Positions 1 through 8,805 of a stretch of 64,000 nucleotides of DNA are shown in pieces (the stretch's first letter is position 1; every line of letters starts with the position of its first letter). Source of the stretch: Arthrobacter sp. KBS0702 (lineage in GTDB: Bacteria; Actinomycetota; Actinomycetes; Actinomycetales; Micrococcaceae); the NCBI RefSeq assembly GCF_005937985.2, contig NZ_CP042172.1, positions 1,798,001-1,862,000 of the forward strand, given 5' to 3'. The position numbers were made by a program, and so were the translations under genes. Under the pieces are notes generated by a model. The model did no database searches, was not told the DNA's origin, and saw only the letters and a list, made by a program, of their open reading frames with translations.

Positions 1-9
1 GGGGCATGA
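1..9 (+). other. possible 3' end of an upstream gene
   Basis: The first nine bases read as two codons (Gly-Ala) and a TGA that overlaps the ATG of the next gene by 4 nt (ATGA). This is the usual arrangement of translationally coupled genes. In relatives a FabG-type reductase often precedes this hydratase, but nothing here proves it. Confidence 0.3.
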
Positions 10-920
10 CCCGTTCGCAGCCGGTCATCCTGGGCGAGATGCCATCCCTCTCCAAGCTCTACGTCAACGCCGCTGCCACCGCGGCACGGCGAAGGGTGCT
101 GGGCACGCACTCGGTCGCACAGTTGCCCGCGAGCAACCACGAGGTCCACGGCGTCAAGGCGGGCGTCGAGAACCTCACCGCCTACCAGCACCTGATCGGC
201 GAAACGGCCAGCGACGTGCTGCCCGCGGGATTCATCCACGCCTTGGCGTTTCCGTTATCCATGTCCGTGATGAACCGGGATGACTTTCCGCTGCCGCTGC
301 TCGGGATGATCCACCTCACGAACAACGTGGTCCAGAGCGCTCCGGTGCTGTTCACCGAGGCGCTGGACATCCGGGCCTGGGCGGAAAACCTGCGCGGGCA
401 CCGGGCCGGGACCCAGCTGGACCTGGTGGCCGAGGTGCGCGGGGCCGGAGAGGACTTCGTCCGCTGGCGCGGCGTGTCCACCTACCTGGCAAAGGGCGTC
501 TTCCTTCCGGGCATCGACAAGCCCAGCGCGCCCGCCGTCCCGGAGGAATTCCGGGTGCCGAACCCCACGGCACTGTGGCAGCTCGGAGTGGACACCGGCC
601 GGGCGTACGCCTCCGTTTCCGGCGACTTCAACCCCATCCACCTCAGCGTCCTCAGCGCCAAGGCCCTCGGCATGCGCCGCTCCATCGCCCACGGCATGTA
701 CCTCGCCTCCCGGGCCCTGGCCGACGTCGGCGCCGCGAAGGGTGACGCCTTTAGCTGGGAGGTGGCGTTCGAGGCGCCCGTGTTCCTGCCGGCCCTGGTC
801 GCGCTGGACATCAGCACCGTGCAGCCCGAGGATGGCGCGTGGCAGCGTTCCGACTACGTGGCCTGGAACCCGCGCTCGGGCCGGAAACACTTCAGCGGAT
901 CGGTTGCCTCGCTGAAGTAA
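6..920 (+). CDS. MaoC-family (R)-specific hydratase/dehydratase
   Basis: Protein of 304 aa with a C-terminal hot-dog hydratase domain. The hydratase-2 signature is visible at about residues 201-235, with the catalytic pair Asp207 and His212 (D-x4-H) inside YASVSGDFNPIH. The N-terminal half resembles the degenerate first hot-dog of two-domain MaoC proteins. Such enzymes hydrate trans-2-enoyl-CoA/ACP in the cytoplasm during fatty-acid or polyketide metabolism. The ATG overlaps a TGA that may end an upstream partner gene. The substrate cannot be told from sequence. The family call is firm. Confidence 0.85.
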   Translation: MTRSQPVILGEMPSLSKLYVNAAATAARRRVLGTHSVAQLPASNHEVHGVKAGVENLTAYQHLIGETASDVLPAGFIHALAFPLSMSVMNRDDFPLPLLGMIHLTNNVVQSAPVLFTEALDIRAWAENLRGHRAGTQLDLVAEVRGAGEDFVRWRGVSTYLAKGVFLPGIDKPSAPAVPEEFRVPNPTALWQLGVDTGRAYASVSGDFNPIHLSVLSAKALGMRRSIAHGMYLASRALADVGAAKGDAFSWEVAFEAPVFLPALVALDISTVQPEDGAWQRSDYVAWNPRSGRKHFSGSVASLK

Positions 921-940
921 CACCGCAACGGCGTACTCAA

Positions 941-978
941 ACGGCGGCCGCCCCGGGAATTCCGGTGGCGGCCGCCGT
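941..978. terminator. bidirectional hairpin between convergent genes
   Basis: A perfect 12-bp inverted repeat (941-952 with 967-978, ACGGCGGCCGCC) encloses a 14-nt loop that is itself nearly palindromic. It sits between the stops of the MaoC gene and the FUSC gene, which converge. There is no T-tract, as is common for GC-rich terminators. Confidence 0.55.
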
Positions 979-1019
979 CGTCGTTTGCGGGGTGTTGGTG
1001 CCGGGGAACAGACGGTCGA

Positions 1020-2180
1020 CTAGCTGGAGCCTGCGGGGGAGGCATCCGCTTCCTGCTTGCCGCCGCCGGATTTCACGACGCGCAGCATCCGGTGCAGGCT
1101 CAACAGGATGGACTCGACGGCGTTTGGCGCCCCGGGCGAGTTGTCTTCGCTGGCGATGCGCGCGGTGAGCTCCTTGACGGAGGCGTCGGCCTCCTCGATG
1201 AGCTGGGCCTGCCGTTGCGCATCCTCCTCTTCGGTGGCGCGCAGCACATCGCCCACAAGGGTCATGGCCTCCGCGAGAGGGGCGGCCTGTCCGTCGGGTA
1301 TCACGAAGGGATGGTCCGTCGCCCAGATGACGTCCGAGAGCACCTGGGTCACGTCCTGGATGTGAAAGGTCAGCCGTTCCAGATCACGCAGGCTCCGGTA
1401 ATCCTCGTCCACGTCCCGCGGATGGAGCCGGCGCCGCGGATTGGCTTGCCGGCTCGCGTCGGCCTTCTGCACGGCGGCGCGCACCGAACGGGCGTGGGTA
1501 GCCAGCGCCTCCGAGCGGCGCGACCAGTCCTCGTGCTCCGGCGGCCAGTTCTCCTGGAGCGCCTTGCCCATGTCCCAGAGCTGTTGGGCCAGCGCCAGCC
1601 GCAGTTCGGCCAGGCTGAGCGCCGCCGCCTTGAAATGCAGCGGCGGGAAGACCAATAAATTCACCAGGATGCCGACGCTGACGCCGACGCCCATCTGGAC
1701 CAGGTAGCCGAAGGAGAACTTGTCGGGGTTGTGGCCGCCGACCAGCAGCACCAGCAGGGCCGCCGTTGGGATCCAGTCGCTGCCCGAGCCGATCCGCGGC
1801 AGGCCGGCCAGGATCACGCCGAGCCCCATCACGATGGCGACGGTCAGCGGCGACGGGCTCCCGAGGCTGAACAGCATAAAGGCGAGCCCGACGCCGATGG
1901 CCAGGCCGACGAGCGTCTGGACGCCCTGGCGCATGGAACCTGAGACGTTTTCGTACATGGCGACGAGGGCGCCCAGCGGTGCGTAATAGGGATAGTCCGC
2001 CGCGGAGCCGGGCATAAACGGGGCGATGAAGAACGCGAGGCCCGCCGCGATGGCCGCTTTGGTGGCCAGCTTCAGGCGCGGCCACAGCAAGGCGGCGGTG
2101 ATGCTCCCGGCCACGGCTCGGCCCAGCCTGCGGACGCGCGAGGGGTGGCCGCCGGCGTCGTGTTCGTTTGTAGTTGCCAT
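1020..2180 (-). CDS. FUSC-family inner-membrane transporter (aromatic acid exporter-like)
   Basis: Protein of 386 aa. The first ~175 residues form about six hydrophobic segments with the conserved YYAPLGALVA stretch typical of the FUSC/ArAE membrane domain. The C-terminal half is a soluble helical domain rich in charged residues. Members are proposed to export aromatic acids or other small acids; the substrate here is unknown. A TAGGGT hexamer (2189-2194) ends 8 nt before the ATG and may be a -10 element giving a very short leader. The family call is good, the function inferred. Confidence 0.75.
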   Translation of the reverse strand: MATTNEHDAGGHPSRVRRLGRAVAGSITAALLWPRLKLATKAAIAAGLAFFIAPFMPGSAADYPYYAPLGALVAMYENVSGSMRQGVQTLVGLAIGVGLAFMLFSLGSPSPLTVAIVMGLGVILAGLPRIGSGSDWIPTAALLVLLVGGHNPDKFSFGYLVQMGVGVSVGILVNLLVFPPLHFKAAALSLAELRLALAQQLWDMGKALQENWPPEHEDWSRRSEALATHARSVRAAVQKADASRQANPRRRLHPRDVDEDYRSLRDLERLTFHIQDVTQVLSDVIWATDHPFVIPDGQAAPLAEAMTLVGDVLRATEEEDAQRQAQLIEEADASVKELTARIASEDNSPGAPNAVESILLSLHRMLRVVKSGGGKQEADASPAGSS

Positions 2181-2252
2181 CCCGGCTCACCCTAGGCGCG
2201 CGGCGCTGCTGCGACAACTGGACGAACCCCCGGCGCGGCCTCAGGGATGGCC

Positions 2253-3410
2253 TCAGGAGGCTGCGCAGGCCTGCCGTACCGCGGCGGAGAGGCGTTGAGC
2301 CCTCCCGTTGGTGCGGCCTTCCTCACTGCGCCGGGGCACGTAGCCGAAACCGATTCCGTAGCTAGGATCGGCGAAACCCAGGGCGGCACTGGCACCCTCA
2401 TGGCCGAAGGCGAGGTGGCTGCCGAAATCGCGGCCGGGCTGGGGCTTCATGAAGACCACGGCGAAGGCGTTGTCCTGTCCTGAGGAGCGGTCAAGGCCCC
2501 ACACCTGTTCCTCGGCCATCAGGCCGACGGTCCGGGGTGCCAGGAACCCGGGACGGCCCTCGACTCCGGTGGTGGCCGCGGCGTAGAGCCGCGCCAGTCC
2601 CTCGGCGGAGCCCACCCCGCCGGCACTGCTCATGCCGCCGGCGCGGATCACGCGGTGGTTGGGCAGCTCCATGATGGTGCTGACCGGCGCGTTGCTGTTC
2701 AGTCCCGCGTAGCCGAGCGGGTCCAGCCAGGCGGCGGCCGGGTCCTCGGTGTAGAGCACCTCTCGGTAACGCGGTTCCTCCTCCGCAGGCAGGCCGAGGA
2801 AGAAGTCGATCCCGAAGGGGCGGCGGACGCGTTCGGCGTAGAGGTCCTGGAGGGAAATCCCGGCGACCCGGCGACAGAGCTCCTCCATCAGGATGCCGAT
2901 GGTCAGCGCGTGGTACCCGAAGGTACCTCCCGGGCGCCACAAGGGGACTGCGGCGGCCAGGGCCCGCGCCGCTTTCGGCGTGGGGAAGTCCTCGAGGGCA
3001 AAGCCGCCTGCGATGCCCGGCAGGCCCGCCTGGTGGGAGAGGGCCTGCCGGACGGTGAGCCGGTCCTTGCCGTGCTCGCCGAACCCCGGCCAATAGGACG
3101 CCACGGTGGCGTCCAAGTCGAGCAGGCCGTCCTGGACCAGCAGAGCCATGGCAAGCCCCGCGGCGCCCTTGGAACACGAGTAGGTGCCGGTGATGTCGTC
3201 CGGGCCAAGTCCTGGGCCGCCGGCGAGGTCCAGGACCTTCGCGCCGGCCCGGTACACCGCCAGCTGCGCACTGTATTCCGGGTCCTGCGCGAGGAACGAG
3301 TCGAAGAGTTCGCGTACGGCCCGGAACTCCGGGGCGGCCGTTCCGACGGAGAGGGTCGGGGCTGGTGCTGCGGCCGACGACGTGGGACGGGGCCCGGTGG
3401 AGAGATCCAT
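2253..3410 (-). CDS. serine hydrolase, class C beta-lactamase/EstB fold
   Basis: Protein of 385 aa of the penicillin-binding-protein-like esterase family. The nucleophile motif S-x-x-K is Ser78-Cys-Ser-Lys81. The second motif is Tyr166-His-Ala, in the YxN position, and a HEG triplet near the C-terminus replaces KTG. No signal peptide is evident, so it is probably a cytoplasmic esterase rather than a secreted beta-lactamase. A TAGGGT hexamer (3417-3422) lies exactly 6 nt before the ATG, which suggests a leaderless transcript. Confidence 0.8.
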   Translation of the reverse strand: MDLSTGPRPTSSAAAPAPTLSVGTAAPEFRAVRELFDSFLAQDPEYSAQLAVYRAGAKVLDLAGGPGLGPDDITGTYSCSKGAAGLAMALLVQDGLLDLDATVASYWPGFGEHGKDRLTVRQALSHQAGLPGIAGGFALEDFPTPKAARALAAAVPLWRPGGTFGYHALTIGILMEELCRRVAGISLQDLYAERVRRPFGIDFFLGLPAEEEPRYREVLYTEDPAAAWLDPLGYAGLNSNAPVSTIMELPNHRVIRAGGMSSAGGVGSAEGLARLYAAATTGVEGRPGFLAPRTVGLMAEEQVWGLDRSSGQDNAFAVVFMKPQPGRDFGSHLAFGHEGASAALGFADPSYGIGFGYVPRRSEEGRTNGRAQRLSAAVRQACAAS

Positions 3411-3486
3411 GGCCCCACCCTAGCGCCGCCTGGACTGCCGCGCCGGACACCCTGCCGGACATCCCGCCGGAAGACCGGCCGGGGGC

Positions 3487-4551
3487 TTAGCCGGCGCCGT
3501 GACCGGCGGCAACCTCTTCGCCGGCGCGGACCGGACCGGGGGGCGTGCCGTCTCCGAAGGGGCGTCCGCCGAGGGCCTCACGGCCGTGCTCCGAGAGCCA
3601 GTTGCCAAGCTCCGGCCCCTTGGGGACGATCCCGGTGGGGTTGATGTCCTCGTGGACGATGTAATAGTGCTGTTTGATCTGCACGAAGTCGGTCGTGTCG
3701 CCGAAACCGGGCGTCTGGAAGAGGTCCCGTGCGTAAGCCCACAGTGCCGGCATTTCGCTGAGCTTCTGGCGGTTGCACTTGAAGTGCCCGTGGTAGACGG
3801 CGTCGAAACGGGCCAAGGTGGTGAACAGCCGCACGTCGGCCTCGGTGATCGTGTCGCCCACCAGGTACCGCTGTCCGGTGAGGCGCTCCTCAAGCCAGTC
3901 GAGTGCCGTCCAGAGCCGGTCGTAGGCTGCGTCGTACGCCTCCTGGGACCCGGCAAAGCCGCAACGGTAGACGCCGTTGTTGACCTCCGTGAAGACGCGT
4001 TTGTTGACGGCGTCGATCTCCTCCCGAAGCGCCTCCGGATACAGGTCCGGGGCACCCTCGCGGTGGAACTCGGTCCACTCGGTGGAGAAGTCGAGGGTGA
4101 TCTGGGGGAAGTTGTTGGTCACGACGGCGCCGCTGGGCACGTCAACGATGGCCGGCACCGTGATGCCCCGGGGGTAGTCCGGGAACCGGCGGAAGTACGC
4201 CTCCTGGATGCGTTCAATGCCCAGGACGGGGTCCTTGCCGCCGGGATCGAGGTCGAAGGTCCAGGAACGGGCGTCGTGGGTGGGTCCGGGCTGGCCCAGC
4301 GAGATCACGTCCTCGAGGCCGAGGAGCCGCCGGACAATCACGGTCCGGTTGGCCCACGGGCAGGCGCGCGCGGCGACCAGCCGGTAGCGGCCGGCTTCGA
4401 CGGGCCATCCGGGTTCCCCGTTCGCCCCGGGGGCGCCGTCGCGGGTGATCCGGTCCTCGATGTAGTTGGTATCACGGTTGAATTCCGCACCGCCGGTGAC
4501 GTAGGCGCCCCGGGTGCTGAAGGCCGGGTCGTCGGTGTGTGTCGTGTTCAT
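3487..4551 (-). CDS. glutathionyl/mycothiolyl-hydroquinone reductase-like GST (YqjG/ECM4 family)
   Basis: Protein of 354 aa with the xi-class GST layout: an N-terminal thioredoxin-like domain with catalytic Cys64 in ACPWANR, then an all-helical C-terminal domain. The family reduces thiol-conjugated hydroquinones. Because this genome encodes mycothiol synthesis (MshC at 20022), the natural thiol is more likely mycothiol than glutathione; that is inference. A TAGGCT hexamer (4558-4563) overlaps the stop codon of the upstream peptidase gene and ends 6 nt before the ATG, so the gene may have its own leaderless promoter as well as read-through. Confidence 0.82.
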   Translation of the reverse strand: MNTTHTDDPAFSTRGAYVTGGAEFNRDTNYIEDRITRDGAPGANGEPGWPVEAGRYRLVAARACPWANRTVIVRRLLGLEDVISLGQPGPTHDARSWTFDLDPGGKDPVLGIERIQEAYFRRFPDYPRGITVPAIVDVPSGAVVTNNFPQITLDFSTEWTEFHREGAPDLYPEALREEIDAVNKRVFTEVNNGVYRCGFAGSQEAYDAAYDRLWTALDWLEERLTGQRYLVGDTITEADVRLFTTLARFDAVYHGHFKCNRQKLSEMPALWAYARDLFQTPGFGDTTDFVQIKQHYYIVHEDINPTGIVPKGPELGNWLSEHGREALGGRPFGDGTPPGPVRAGEEVAAGHGAG

Positions 4552-4560
4552 GGTCCCAGC

Positions 4561-5355
4561 CTAAGCCGGGAAGGGACCCGGACCCGGCCGGAGTGTGGCG
4601 AACACCTGCACCATCGGCTGCCAGGCGAACCACCAGGAGGCGGCCACCACGGCGGCGAAGAGGACGATCCAGACCGCTGCGGGGACGCGCGTTGCGCGGG
4701 ACAGCAGGTAAGCGTCCGACGTCGAGAGCCGGTTCCGGTGCCTGGAATGCACCGCAGCCAGTTTGCCCAGGTCACGGACCGCGGCCACAAGCAGCGCGAT
4801 GCCCAGGCCGATCATCACGTGCCCGATGAATTCGGCCGGGACGAACAGGACCAGGAGCGCCGCGGCGAGGACAGCGGCGGCCGTGATTAGCACCCCGATG
4901 CCGTTGCGCAGGAAGAGGAAGGAAACCAGCAGCAGAAGGGTGCCCACCGACATGGCCGCGGGCCCCCAGCCGTTGAAGCCGGACCACACCATGGCGGCGC
5001 CAACGACGGCGGGCACCGGGTAGCCCCAGAACGTCGACCAGACCGCAGCCAGCGGACGCCGGCTGTAGCTCGTGGTGGTGCCGGAGTGGTCCAGGCTCAG
5101 CCTGATACCGCCAAGCCGCTGCCCGGTCATCAGGGCGGCGAAGGCATGACCCAGCTCGTGGGTCACGGTGGCGAGCAGGCCGAAGTACCGCCAACTCACA
5201 CGCGGCAGGGACAGGGCGACGGCGACTGCGATGATCAGCAGCAGCTCGGTGCCGGTCACCACCGGCGCCGGGGAGTGGCTGAAGCCGCCGAGGATCCGCT
5301 GCCACCACGTCCCGGCGAGGTCGTTGGCGGCGAGGGTTGTTGCGTCCATGCTCAT
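4561..5355 (-). CDS. M50B-like membrane metallopeptidase
   Basis: Protein of 264 aa with several transmembrane helices and the zinc motif H66-E-L-G-H70 near the end of the second hydrophobic segment. This matches the short actinobacterial M50-like family (peptidase_M50B). No classical NPDG motif of site-2 proteases is visible, so proteolytic activity is uncertain. Two possible starts (Met1, Met3) lie 6 nt apart. The GST-like gene begins 9 nt after its stop, probably in the same transcript. Confidence 0.75.
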   Translation of the reverse strand: MSMDATTLAANDLAGTWWQRILGGFSHSPAPVVTGTELLLIIAVAVALSLPRVSWRYFGLLATVTHELGHAFAALMTGQRLGGIRLSLDHSGTTTSYSRRPLAAVWSTFWGYPVPAVVGAAMVWSGFNGWGPAAMSVGTLLLLVSFLFLRNGIGVLITAAAVLAAALLVLFVPAEFIGHVMIGLGIALLVAAVRDLGKLAAVHSRHRNRLSTSDAYLLSRATRVPAAVWIVLFAAVVAASWWFAWQPMVQVFATLRPGPGPFPA

Positions 5356-5378
5356 GGGGGAGTCTTACGCCTTCCCTG

Positions 5379-5732
5379 TTAGGCGCGCCCGGCGCTGTGC
5401 CGGATGCAGTAGGGCGTCCACGGCCTGGCTTCCAGCCGGCCCTCGGCGATGGGGCCGCCGCAGACTTCGCAGATCCCGTAACTGCCGGCGTCGATGCGGG
5501 CCAGGGCTGCCTCGATCTGGGCGAGCCCCGCCCTGCTCTGTTCGAGCAGCGCGGAGGCCTGGGAGAGTTCGAAGGCGATCGTCGCGCCCTCCGGATCGTG
5601 TTCGTCGTCGACGTTGGAGTCCTGCCGGGCGGCGTTCACCGAGGTGATGTCCCTGCGGAGGGCGGGCAGCAGGGCTAGTTTCCGGTCGCGCTCCTCGGTG
5701 AGGAGGACCCGGAACCGTTCGACGTCAACCAT
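5379..5732 (-). CDS. TraR/DksA-type zinc-finger protein
   Basis: Protein of 117 aa with an N-terminal helical half (coiled-coil-like, 40-80) and a C-terminal zinc finger. The ligands visible are Cys88, Cys91 and Cys109, with His112 where the fourth Cys of classical DksA would be. DksA-type proteins bind the RNA polymerase secondary channel and modulate initiation; whether this short protein does so is unknown. The start was set at the ATG before VDVERF because upstream in-frame codons overlap the divergent hemerythrin gene region. Confidence 0.75.
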   Translation of the reverse strand: MVDVERFRVLLTEERDRKLALLPALRRDITSVNAARQDSNVDDEHDPEGATIAFELSQASALLEQSRAGLAQIEAALARIDAGSYGICEVCGGPIAEGRLEARPWTPYCIRHSAGRA

Positions 5733-5901
5733 AGGATGCAAGGCTAGCGCGGCGGGCTGCCCAGCGACGAAACGGGGGCGTACCCGGAGGCTGGGGCCGG
5801 AGACGTTCCCGGGGCGAAAGGCCTGTTCCCGGGAACCGGACCGGCCGTACAGTTGGACCAGATCCAGCCGGAACATCATTCCGCCCAGCAAGGGAGAAGC
5901 C

Positions 5902-6444
5902 ATGGACACGCCGGTTCCGAAGAACTCCGGGGACGAAGCCCGGGCGCTCGCGGCCGTGGAGACGCACCATGCCGGGATGCTCAGACGGGTGCACGCCCTG
6001 ACCTCCGCCCTCACCCAGGCGGTGAAAGCGCACGACACGGTAGCGGAGCACGACGCCCACGAGGTGCTGGTCGAATGGTGCGAGACCGAACTTGTCCCGC
6101 ACGCGCTCGCCGAGGAGGGGCCGCTGTACAGCGGAGCCGGGGACACCCCGGAGGGACGGCTGCTGGTGGCGGGCATGCTCGCCGAACACCAGGTAATCGT
6201 CGGGCTGGTCGAACGGCTCCGGGCCGCGCAGGGGGTCGACGCCGCCGTCGCCGCGGGCGCCATTGGCGAGGTGTTCGCCCTGCATCTGGACAAGGAGAAC
6301 CGGCTCTTGATGCCCTACATCGCGGAGTCGTCCGGGCTCAACCTGGCCGAATCCGTCGCCGGGCTGCACGAACTGGTGGGAGAGGCCCACGTCCACGCCG
6401 CCCAGCACAGCGCCACGCCGCGGGCACACCCGGTCGACGGCTGA
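5902..6444 (+). CDS. hemerythrin HHE-domain protein
   Basis: Protein of 180 aa with the four-helix hemerythrin-like pattern: ETHHAG near residue 20, HDAHE near 50, AEHQ near 95 and HLDKEN near 130 supply His and Glu residues for a di-iron or haem-like site. The role is probably oxygen, NO or iron sensing or storage in the cytoplasm. The start follows an AGGGAG ribosome site at 5891-5896. The malQ ATG lies 7 nt after the stop, so the two may share a transcript although no functional link is obvious. Confidence 0.78.
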   Translation: MDTPVPKNSGDEARALAAVETHHAGMLRRVHALTSALTQAVKAHDTVAEHDAHEVLVEWCETELVPHALAEEGPLYSGAGDTPEGRLLVAGMLAEHQVIVGLVERLRAAQGVDAAVAAGAIGEVFALHLDKENRLLMPYIAESSGLNLAESVAGLHELVGEAHVHAAQHSATPRAHPVDG

Positions 6445-6451
6445 CGCGCCC

Positions 6452-8665
6452 ATGAGGGACAGCACAGAGCCACGCGGCGAGCTCCCGGAACCGGCGCCCG
6501 ACGCCGAGGCACTCTTGCGTGAACTGTCGGCGGCGCATGGGGTGGGCACCTCCTATTGGGGCTGGGACGGTGTGGAACGCTCCGTCGCCGGCAGCACCCT
6601 GCGCCGTGTCCTTACCGCCCTGGGCATCGCCGCAGACAGCCCGGCGCAGCTGCGGGCTGCACTGGCCGAAGCGGACGTGGCTCCCTGGCGCCGGCTCCTG
6701 CCGCCCATCGTGGTGGCACGTGAGGGTGCTGCGGCGGCTTTCGATGTCCATGTGCCGCACGGCAGCCACGTCAGCGTATGGGTGGTCACGGAGGACGGCA
6801 CGCGGCACGAGGCGGCGCAACTGGAGAACTGGGAGGCGCCTCGCGAGGTCGATGGTGTGCTCACCGGGCGGGCGAGCTTTAGCATTCCGGACGGCTTGCC
6901 GCTGGGGTGGCACGCCGTCTGGGCCGATGCGGCCGGCACCCGTTCGGAGTGTCCCCTGGTGGTGACCCCGCGGCGGCTGCGTACCACCGAGGCGCTCGCA
7001 GGGCGCCGCAGCTGGGGACTCACGGCCCAGCTCTACTCGGTGCGCTCCTCGCGTTCCTGGGGGATTGGCGACTTCGCCGATCTGGCCGACCTTGCCGCCG
7101 TGGCCGGCGGCGAGGGAGCGGGCTTCGTCCTGGTCAACCCACTGCACGCCGCGGAGCCCCGCCCGCCGGTGGAGGACTCGCCGTACCTGCCCACCACCCG
7201 GCGCTTCTTCAACCCGCTGTACATCCGGGTGGAGGAGATTCCGGAGCACGCCTACCTGGACCCCCGGTCCCTGGCGGAGACGGAGCGGCTGGCCTCGCGC
7301 CTGCGCCTCGCCAACCGGGAGTTGGGGCTGCTGGACCGCAACGCCAGTTATGAAGCCAAGCTCGCCGCGCTCGAGTTGGTGTTCGGCGTCCGCCGGGGCC
7401 CGGCCCGCTCGCGGCAGTTCAGCGATTTCTGCCGTGACCAGGGGCAGGGGCTCGACGACTTCGCCCTGTGGTCGGCCCTCGCGGAGTCCCTTGGCCCGTC
7501 GGCCCGCGACTGGGACGACGCCGCCTCCTCCCCGGACACCGGGTACGCCACGGCCCAACGGACGGCGCTCGCGGACCGAATCGAGTTCCACCGCTGGCTG
7601 CAGTGGATCTGCGACCAGCAACTGGAGTCGGCGCAGGACGCGGCCAGGCGGTCCGGCATGGACATCGGGATCGTGCACGATCTGGCGGTCGGTGTGAAGC
7701 TCGGCGGCGCCGACGCGTGGGCACTCTCCGGCGTCCTCGCACAGGGTGTGACGGTGGGCGCGCCGCCGGACATGTTCAACCAGCAGGGCCAAAACTGGAC
7801 CCAGCCGCCGTGGCACCCGGCGAGGCTGGCGGAATCCGGTTACGCCGCCTACCGAGACATGCTGCGGACCGTGCTGCGCCACGCCGGCGGGATCCGGGTG
7901 GACCACGTGCTGGGCCTGTTCCGGCTCTGGTGGATCCCCGAGGGAGCCGGGCCAGGCGAGGGCACCTATGTGTACTACGACCATGAAGCCCTGATCGGGA
8001 TTCTCGCCCTGGAGGCCCAGCGTGCGGGGGCCGTCGTGATCGGCGAGGACCTGGGTGTCTTCGAACCGTGGGTGCGGGACTACCTCGCCGAACGGGGAAT
8101 CTTTGGCACCTCCATCCTGTGGTTCGAACGCGACGACGCCGGACCGCTGGCGCCTGAACGCTACCGGCAGGAGTGCCTCACGAGCGTCAACACCCACGAC
8201 CTGCCACCCACCGCCGGCTACCTGGCCGGCGCTCATGTCACGCTGCGGGAGTCGCTCGGGCTGCTGCGGCGTCCGGTCGTGGAGGAACGGGCCGCCGACG
8301 CAGCAGAGCAGGAAGAGGTGCTGGCCCTCGTGCGGGAGCGCGGGCTGCTACCGGAGGCTGAGCCTGGTGCTGGGGTGCAGGCCACCGTTGAGGCGCTATA
8401 CGAATTCACCGCCCTCACGCCGTCGTCGTTACTGGGCGTGGCGCTGGTCGATGCCGTCGGGGAGACCCGTACGCAGAACCAGCCGGGCACCAGCACGGAG
8501 TATCCCAACTGGTGCATTCCACTCGCGGGACCGGACGGCGTCGTCCTCATCGAAGAGCTACCGGAGAATGCCAGGTTCCATTCCCTTCTGAGCCGGGTAC
8601 AACAAGCCCTCCGGCCGGGCGCGCGGCCCGGCGCCCGCACGGGGCCAGGGGCGACGGACGCGTAG
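6452..8665 (+). CDS. malQ: 4-alpha-glucanotransferase (amylomaltase, GH77)
   Basis: Protein of 737 aa. The GH77 catalytic barrel carries the nucleophile Asp in IRVDHVLG (about residue 484), the acid/base Glu in VIGEDLG (about 530) and the transition-state Asp in NTHDLPP (about 580). An N-terminal ~150-residue beta-rich extension is typical of actinobacterial MalQ. The enzyme moves alpha-1,4-glucan chains during maltodextrin and glycogen turnover in the cytoplasm. The length is normal and all key residues are present. Confidence 0.92.
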   Translation: MRDSTEPRGELPEPAPDAEALLRELSAAHGVGTSYWGWDGVERSVAGSTLRRVLTALGIAADSPAQLRAALAEADVAPWRRLLPPIVVAREGAAAAFDVHVPHGSHVSVWVVTEDGTRHEAAQLENWEAPREVDGVLTGRASFSIPDGLPLGWHAVWADAAGTRSECPLVVTPRRLRTTEALAGRRSWGLTAQLYSVRSSRSWGIGDFADLADLAAVAGGEGAGFVLVNPLHAAEPRPPVEDSPYLPTTRRFFNPLYIRVEEIPEHAYLDPRSLAETERLASRLRLANRELGLLDRNASYEAKLAALELVFGVRRGPARSRQFSDFCRDQGQGLDDFALWSALAESLGPSARDWDDAASSPDTGYATAQRTALADRIEFHRWLQWICDQQLESAQDAARRSGMDIGIVHDLAVGVKLGGADAWALSGVLAQGVTVGAPPDMFNQQGQNWTQPPWHPARLAESGYAAYRDMLRTVLRHAGGIRVDHVLGLFRLWWIPEGAGPGEGTYVYYDHEALIGILALEAQRAGAVVIGEDLGVFEPWVRDYLAERGIFGTSILWFERDDAGPLAPERYRQECLTSVNTHDLPPTAGYLAGAHVTLRESLGLLRRPVVEERAADAAEQEEVLALVRERGLLPEAEPGAGVQATVEALYEFTALTPSSLLGVALVDAVGETRTQNQPGTSTEYPNWCIPLAGPDGVVLIEELPENARFHSLLSRVQQALRPGARPGARTGPGATDA

Positions 8666-8703
8666 CAGGCCAGTAGCACGCCGAGTGGCAGACGCCGGCC
8701 CGC

Positions 8704-8722
8704 ACCAGTAGCCGCTACTGGT
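8704..8722. terminator. short perfect hairpin after malQ
   Basis: ACCAGTAG and CTACTGGT (8 bp) surround a 3-nt loop and are followed by TTTC. It may end malQ transcripts. Because it is also 84 nt before the next gene, it could instead be an operator. Confidence 0.4.
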
Positions 8723-8805
8723 TTCAGTGCTGTTGCACTTCGCTACCCTCGGCCCCAACGGCAACGGGGACAGCCCTGCTGCCCGTGCGTCCGGGGAGGA
8801 AGCAA

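Noticed and set aside
3487..4551. Calling the GST-like protein a glutathione-dependent enzyme
   Set aside because: The genome encodes mycothiol synthesis; glutathione use is not supported.
6338..8236. Long minus-strand open frame of over 600 codons over malQ
   Set aside because: It is antisense to a gene with complete catalytic motifs and reads as Arg/Gly/Pro/Val-rich text typical of GC-rich shadow frames.
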